A stretch of DNA of 64,000 nucleotides from Leuctra nigra (Eukaryota; Arthropoda; Insecta; Plecoptera; Leuctridae), in NCBI GenBank assembly GCA_934045905.1, contig OW203765.1:27375997-27439996 (forward strand). The letters are read 5' to 3'. Positions 59,301 through 64,000 of the stretch are shown here, piece by piece. Position 1 is the stretch's first letter. The number at the start of each line of letters is the position of its first letter. The translations under genes and the position numbers were made by a program. Under the pieces are notes generated by a model. That model searched no databases and was not told the DNA's origin. It worked only from the letters and a program-made list of their open reading frames with translations.

Positions 59301-60838
59301 CTATTCAACAAAAAAATAAGAGTATCTAAATATTCAGTACTTAAAAGTAGTAATATGAAAAATGGGCAGAGTAAAAATTAATTTAAATGAAAATTGTTGC
59401 ATCGTTTTTTAGTGCATTATAAGTTATGTTGTAATAGGTATTTGATTCTTGTCTTTTGTCTTGTATGAAGTGTTTTTTTATTATTAAAATTATTTAGCCT
59501 GACTTTTTTGATATCAATAGTTTCCAGAATTTTTAGATCTCTATGATATAGATCTCTCACACTATAAAAGAAACTATTCTCTATTTATCTGACATTTCCA
59601 CTTGCAGGTGTTGATCTCTTATCACGGAGGAAATGGTGATCTGGCTCAGATTCAAGCTAAGATGTTGCATGTGGAGGCTGTGTACGGCTTCAAGTGTGGA
59701 TGTCGAGGCTGCACTAATCCTCTGCCAGTACCAAGGATTGGTTTCTTGCCGCTCTGCCCAAAATGCCGTACAGTCGTAAACATTCCTCTAGAACAGGTAA
59801 AAACCAAAACCATAATTCGTCCTGTGTGTATACTGATTGGTACCGACTCCGGGAGTTCGCGGGGGGGGGGGGGGGGGGGGGGGGGGTGAATATTTTTCTG
59901 GCAAAGACTTCGTAAATGGGAGGGAAAATTATTTTTATAAAATTCCAGTTCTAACATTTTTGAAGTGAAATAAACGGTTGATCCAATTAGATTATGTTTT
60001 CAAATGTCATTCACGATAGTTCTGGGGTAAAATTGGGGTCGTGAAAACCCTCTATAGTAAAAAACTTTCGATTTTTTAATTCGAAATAAAGCATATTTAC
60101 TGTAAATATATCCTTCGTTTTACTAATGTAATAGCTGTCAGAACACAGTATGTATACTACACTTCTAAATCAGAGTTCTATTTGTATAAATAAGTAAGTA
60201 ATTAGAGTTTTTGTCACAGTCAATTTACGTCCCATTTACGAAGTCTTTGCCAGACAAATTCTCGCGCGAGCACCCACAGCATGGTTTGCACCGTTGACGA
60301 GAAGAATATTATTGAACCATGGTTTGCACCCACACAAAATTAACAATAAGTAGGTAATATAAAATAACAAAAAAGTGCGTGGTCATTCACTGCTAAAACT
60401 AAAAACAATAATTGTCAGAAACTACACAATTCGTGCAACCTATCAACTGATTTTCAAGTGCACGGTATCATACATATAAAGCCCACCTTTTGTTTGGGAT
60501 TCACTAGTTTTATAATATTTCTTTGCTGGCAGCACTGCATTGTGCAGTTAATTGTTCACACACGTTTTATCGTTATTTTGGCGACGATTGGAGATAACTT
60601 GATAAGTTCTGGGAATACTTGCACCTATCCTTCTCCTTGTCACACCTTCCATGTGACTTCCTTGTCACTTCGTCTGGTCTAATTCCTTATATATTCATTG
60701 AAATGTAATTAAAGTTTCAAGTACATTTTAAATATATTAAGTAGATTCATCAAAAGAAAAAAAAACATTGTTGTAAAAGATAACTCTCTACCCAACATTT
60801 CAGAACCCACTCTCACCATCTATACCTTTAAAGTAGAA

Positions 60839-60881
<43 letters not shown>

Positions 60882-61662
60882 ATGTCTATCAGTCTGTCTG
60901 TATGTATGTATGTTCTTCATACATTTCTACACCCTTGGACGGATCTCAACCAAATTTAGTATGGAGATTCTAACTGAGCCTGCGCACATCGTAGGGTACT
61001 TACCCCTCCCCCCAAACCACCCATAATTGAAGAAATTCAGCTTAAAGGCAGAATGTACGAGATATAATTTCACCTTTTGACATTATCAGGTGTAATCAAA
61101 CTTACGAAACAATCTCCCGAATTTTCTACTCTAATGAACCCCCCCCCCACCCTCTGGCACGAGCAACGCCGGGAAGGTTAGCTAGTAGTTTCATAATTTC
61201 GTACGTGTGTGTGCTGTGGGACTGTCATTGAGACAAAATGTATCATGGTCGGACACACAATTGGACATGGCTCCTCATTCACCTTCTAAAAAGAAATTAA
61301 ATTAAACAATATATTATTTGATGTGCTAAATTTACAGCTGTGATTGTGACGGAACATCTAATCAAAATGCCAGAGATTATTGTATCGCTATTCAAGTACT
61401 ATTTGGTCCCCAGGTGGTGAAATGTCCGCACTGCAATAAAAGTTTCAACGCTGGCGAGATAACTGCTTCCGGAGTGCTGTTGATAAACACGATCCAAGAA
61501 ATGCGTGAACAACCGCTAAATCTGGTTAACATTCCCAAGTTAATCAAAACAGTCACCAAGTTGCACCGCAATTTTCTACTGTCTAATAAATTGCATTTTG
61601 GAGTACAGAATTTACTGCAAAAAGCTATCACTCAGCTAGCATTCGATCAAATACAGTACTAG
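53347..61662 (+). CDS. Smyd4: SMYD4-like SET/MYND methyltransferase, copy C (complete coding region)
   Basis: Exons 53347-53603, 54003-54168, 54249-54477, 56290-56411, 57088-57696, 59608-59796, 61414-61662 (stop TAG); 1821 nt, 606 residues, with phases as in copy B. The first ATG follows an acceptor-like ttctag ending at 53332. The TPR part (STRLREQGNAAYKRQD) is almost the same as in B, but the 30 residues before it differ. MYND ligands are complete (CFHC, CKSC, CSEAC, HDLEC). The SET core reads NHRCIAN, then ISYHGG. Post-SET is KCGCRGC: the zinc cysteines stay and the usual Asp is Gly. The donor after exon 1 (gtgggg) is weak. Exon 3 ends in PLG instead of PPG. Intron 2 is only 80 bp. Introns hold a Helitron-like copy nested in a composite element, two poly(G) runs and a GC-rich retro-insert. 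The stop codon closes the left arm of a perfect 17-bp palindrome. Confidence 0.88.
55135..55585 (+). mobile_element. GC-rich retro-inserted repeat, copy 2
   Basis: It starts cgacggctgccaccttatcg, holds gcgagcatatgctcatgtgt, and ends gacgcgccgttcaaccctat plus a taatctaatcttatct tail. It matches the inverse of 32076-32497. It lies in intron 3 of SMYD4 copy C. Base composition is much more GC-rich than its neighbours. Confidence 0.6.
57768..59430 (+). mobile_element. Composite element, copy 3, interrupted
   Basis: It begins agtggagcgatcgccccact (57770) and runs to ccaaatttttttatc. It breaks at a Helitron-like copy (57966-58953) and resumes at gagctagagggccgtgaaa (58960). Only one diverged arm of the hairpin remains (about 59255-59430). 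It lies in introns 5 of SMYD4 copy C. Confidence 0.6.
57966..58953. mobile_element. Helitron-like repeat nested in the composite element
   Basis: It runs from ctaggaaaacgctcagtgta to gacgctcgctacgctcgct and cleanly interrupts the composite element of intron 5 in SMYD4 copy C, which fixes both family ends. Confidence 0.7.
60838..61195. repeat. Dispersed repeat with TGTC microsatellite head, copy 2
   Basis: A (TGTC) run at 60838-60900 is followed by gttcttcatacatttctaca and cggatctcaaccaaatttag, ending in cacgagcaacgccgggaagg and ttagctagt. It lies in intron 6 of SMYD4 copy C. Confidence 0.65.
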
Positions 61663-61680
61663 TCTAGTACTGTATTTGAT
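61646..61680. repeat. Perfect 17-bp palindrome over the copy C stop codon
   Basis: ATCAAATACAGTACTAG and CTAGTACTGTATTTGAT are exact inverses with a single T between. The TAG at 61660-61662 is the end of the left arm. A helix in the mRNA is possible; function unknown. Confidence 0.85.
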
Positions 61681-61844
61681 TCGATTATATCGATTAAACA
61701 TCAGATGAGTTTTTGTTCCATTTGAAGCAACGTATAACCGTGAATGCATATTACTACTTTATTATCTTGTAATCATTACCACTACAAAGAACCAAGAAAT
61801 GCCGATTGAAAGTGTGAGATTTCTTGTATTCAATTATACACAAT

Positions 61845-63138
61845 CTAGTGCAGCGGTCGCTCCACCCAACCAAGTCGTACCGTACACTCACCCTCACTCA
61901 ACATACCATAAATGCCTTTATAAACTGAGGAGCAGACCAAACACTTTTACTGTAAGCATCAACCTAGCATTTTCGGCCTACTGGATCTCAAAATTGAAAA
62001 ATCTCACATTGTTGTGAAATATCTTAATTTCGAGCTATGGCCCACCCCACTCCATATACTAAATTTGGGAACAATAGGTTATGCCAATTTCGTGCTAGAG
62101 GGCCGTGAAAACAGTGAAATTACACCCCTTTTAAAACCTATCTTCATCTGATATCACGAAACACCGCTATCACCGCCACAGCCTAAACGGCTGAGCCGAT
62201 CGATCTAAATTTTTTACCACATATGCACTTTTGGCGTCTGAGGTGCCTTTTTATAAAACCAACCGGAAGCCGCCATTTTGAAACCGGGAGTGACGTCATA
62301 TCTCAAGAACGGCTTAACCGATCGGGACGAAATTGGCGCCTAACGATTCGGACGGTCATCTATATAAAATATCAATAGTCGAAATAGAAATGTACTATTA
62401 CCGAAACCGGAAATGACGTCATAAAAATGCCAAATCTGACTGAAATCTTCTCTTATAACAATATCTACATATTCAGAAGGCTTATAATGTATCATAACAT
62501 TTATAGATACAATTTTTAGGTGGCAGTGATGTCTGCCGCCATTTTGAAAACCGGAAGTGATGCCATAACTCGAGAACGGCTGGACCGATTGGAACGAAAC
62601 TTTCGCTATACTTCATAGAATATTATTTATAGCATAAATAGTAACAAGCACAACTTTTCTTAGCAACCAAATCACAGAGGCATATTTTTTAAAGGAATTA
62701 TAGACTTTGGTGCCACAATAGGTGTTATAAGTTGTAAGAATAAAATGAAAAAAGGAGTGATATCCCCATAAAAAACACTTTGTGTAAAAATACCAGCCAA
62801 GTCTCGTACACTAAAAAAATATATAAGAAATCTAAAAATTCAGCACTGAAAAGTAGTGATATCAAAAAATTTGCAAGTCAAAATTTTTCAAAAAATACTT
62901 GGCGCATCGTTTTTTTAGCGCAATAAAGATATATTGTATGTATATATGAGTATATTTGATTTACGGCCTACTTCTATTCTATTTATAATGCACGATGCGC
63001 CAAGTATTTTTTGAAAAATTTTGACTTGACAAATTTTTTGATATCACTACTTTTCAGTGCTGAATTTTTAGATTTCTTATATATTTTTTTAGTTTACGAG
63101 ACTTGGCTGGTATTTTTACACGGAGTGTTTTTTATGGG
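61845..63138 (+). mobile_element. Composite element with hairpin end, copy 2
   Basis: It starts ctagtgcagcggtcgctcc, continues through the same cggaagtgacgtcat phrases, and ends in a 375-bp hairpin (62764-63138). The hairpin arms read cataaaaaacact...ccagccaagtct and the inverse. It begins 183 bases after the stop codon of SMYD4 copy C. Confidence 0.65.
62764..63138. repeat. Long hairpin (inverted repeat), arms about 165 bp
   Basis: Left arm: cataaaaaacactttgtgta...ccaagtctc...cttggcgcatcgttttt. Right arm: the inverse, gatgcgccaagtatt...gagacttggctggta...gtgttttttatggg. The loop is about 55 bases. Similar arms bound 23525-24640. Transcripts would form a long double strand. Confidence 0.85.
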
Positions 63139-63512
63139 TTTTATATTACACACCAAAAATATCATGATTGATCAATTGTAATAATGTTCGATTTATCACT
63201 AATGATCCCTGTTCGATCACTAGTTTGTCACTAGTTTGATCACTATTCAAGCACTATTCATATTATCTGCATGTCTCATGTACCTACTTGTAAGTTTAAA
63301 TTTTACTGAAAATTTTAAATACTTTTTAATAATATATATCTATGCCAATTTTTGTGATTTTAATACAAAATAATTAATATACCTGTATCAACTTATGAAT
63401 GACTTCAGTTTCTGTAAATTAATGTTCTAGTGTAACAATGTTAATGCCCTGAAAACCAAGTCATTTCCACCTACGTCATCCAAGCAAATATTTTCTGGCG
63501 CCTCCACTGCTG

Positions 63513-63615
63513 TTCCCAACTCCAAGGTAATTAGTGAGACATGTAGGAGGGGAAGTGTCCCTCTCATCTCTCTGCATCCACGTCTGCCCCCCACCCTCCG
63601 CCAACCCAAATCATT
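63513..63615 (+). promoter_or_regulatory. Third copy of the SMYD4 upstream block (points to a copy D off-window)
   Basis: It contains cccaactccaaggt and gacatgtaggaggggaagtg followed by ccctctc and a C-rich stretch, as in the blocks upstream of copies B and C. It lies 1.9 kb after the end of copy C. If it marks gene starts, a fourth SMYD4-like gene should begin near the right edge of the window. The donor end is not clear here. Confidence 0.35.
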
Positions 63616-64000
63616 GTGTTGACGTCATAACTTGCAGCACTTGCAGATCATTGTGTTTCGGGGAATAGCAGAAGACCGATGGAACTAAACCTAACTGTGT
63701 TGATTATGATTTGCATGCAGTAGGTACGATCGATATTGCAATCGTAGATAGAATTGGTCAGAGCAAAATTCAAAGATTTGGTAGGAATCTTTTCCCGAGG
63801 GTGAACAACTAAAAAAATCAGTGTACACTTTGAAAAAAAATCGAAAAAAATCAAAAAAATAAAAAAATCAAAGAAAAATAAAAAAAAATCAGAAAAACAC
63901 ATCAAAATAAAATAAAATAAAAAAATCAAACTATGTAAAAAAAAAAAAAAAAAAAAATCAAAAAAATCACAGCAAAATCAGAAAAAATTAAAAAAATCAA
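63616..64000. other. Right edge, A-rich low-complexity tract
   Basis: From about 63810 the sequence is long A runs broken by tc and t. No gene is visible, although a further SMYD4 copy may start beyond the edge. Confidence 0.6.

Overview
The window looks like insect nuclear DNA: AT-rich, spliceosomal introns, a 7tm_6 odorant-receptor gene, an intact Jockey-type LINE, hAT-like elements with 8-bp target duplications, hairpin MITEs, tRNA-derived SINEs and many interspersed repeats. A hemipteran such as a planthopper is my guess, but nothing here fixes the species.

The plus strand carries a tandem array of SMYD4-like genes (TPR, split SET, MYND zinc finger, post-SET cysteines). Copy A (163-3367) is the 3' two thirds of a gene whose first exons lie left of the window. 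Copies B (9875-20209) and C (53347-61662) each have seven coding exons with identical intron phases, and both predict 606 residues. A block ending in a splice-donor-like site recurs about 5 kb upstream of the ATG of B and of C. It recurs again near 63.5 kb, which suggests non-coding first exons and a fourth copy beyond the right edge.

Between B and C, on the minus strand, lies an odorant-receptor gene (45493 down to 26962) that has been broken in several ways. A 4.75-kb LINE with both ORFs open and a 9-bp target duplication sits inside exon 2. Exon 3 carries a triplicated 99-bp coding block, and a 16-bp duplication destroys its frame. One exon could not be found. The penultimate exon has grown into a 3.8-kb array of exactly 32 units of 119 bp, each with a 3' splice site plus the first 34 codons of the exon. 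Only the last unit continues into the rest of the exon.

The remaining DNA is mostly transposable elements, many nested with readable target duplications (hAT in hAT at 8.2-9.8 kb and 49.6-52.3 kb; a TA-inserting element inside its own copy inside a hairpin MITE at 35.8-38.0 kb; a composite element inside a LINE reverse transcriptase at 21.8-25.7 kb). There are also about ten copies of a Helitron-like family, three loci of a 71-72-bp minisatellite, and at least thirteen poly(G)/poly(C) runs of 14 to 27 bases. I saw no real tRNA or rRNA gene and no bacterial feature. All exon boundaries were read by eye from splice consensus, reading frame and comparison between copies.
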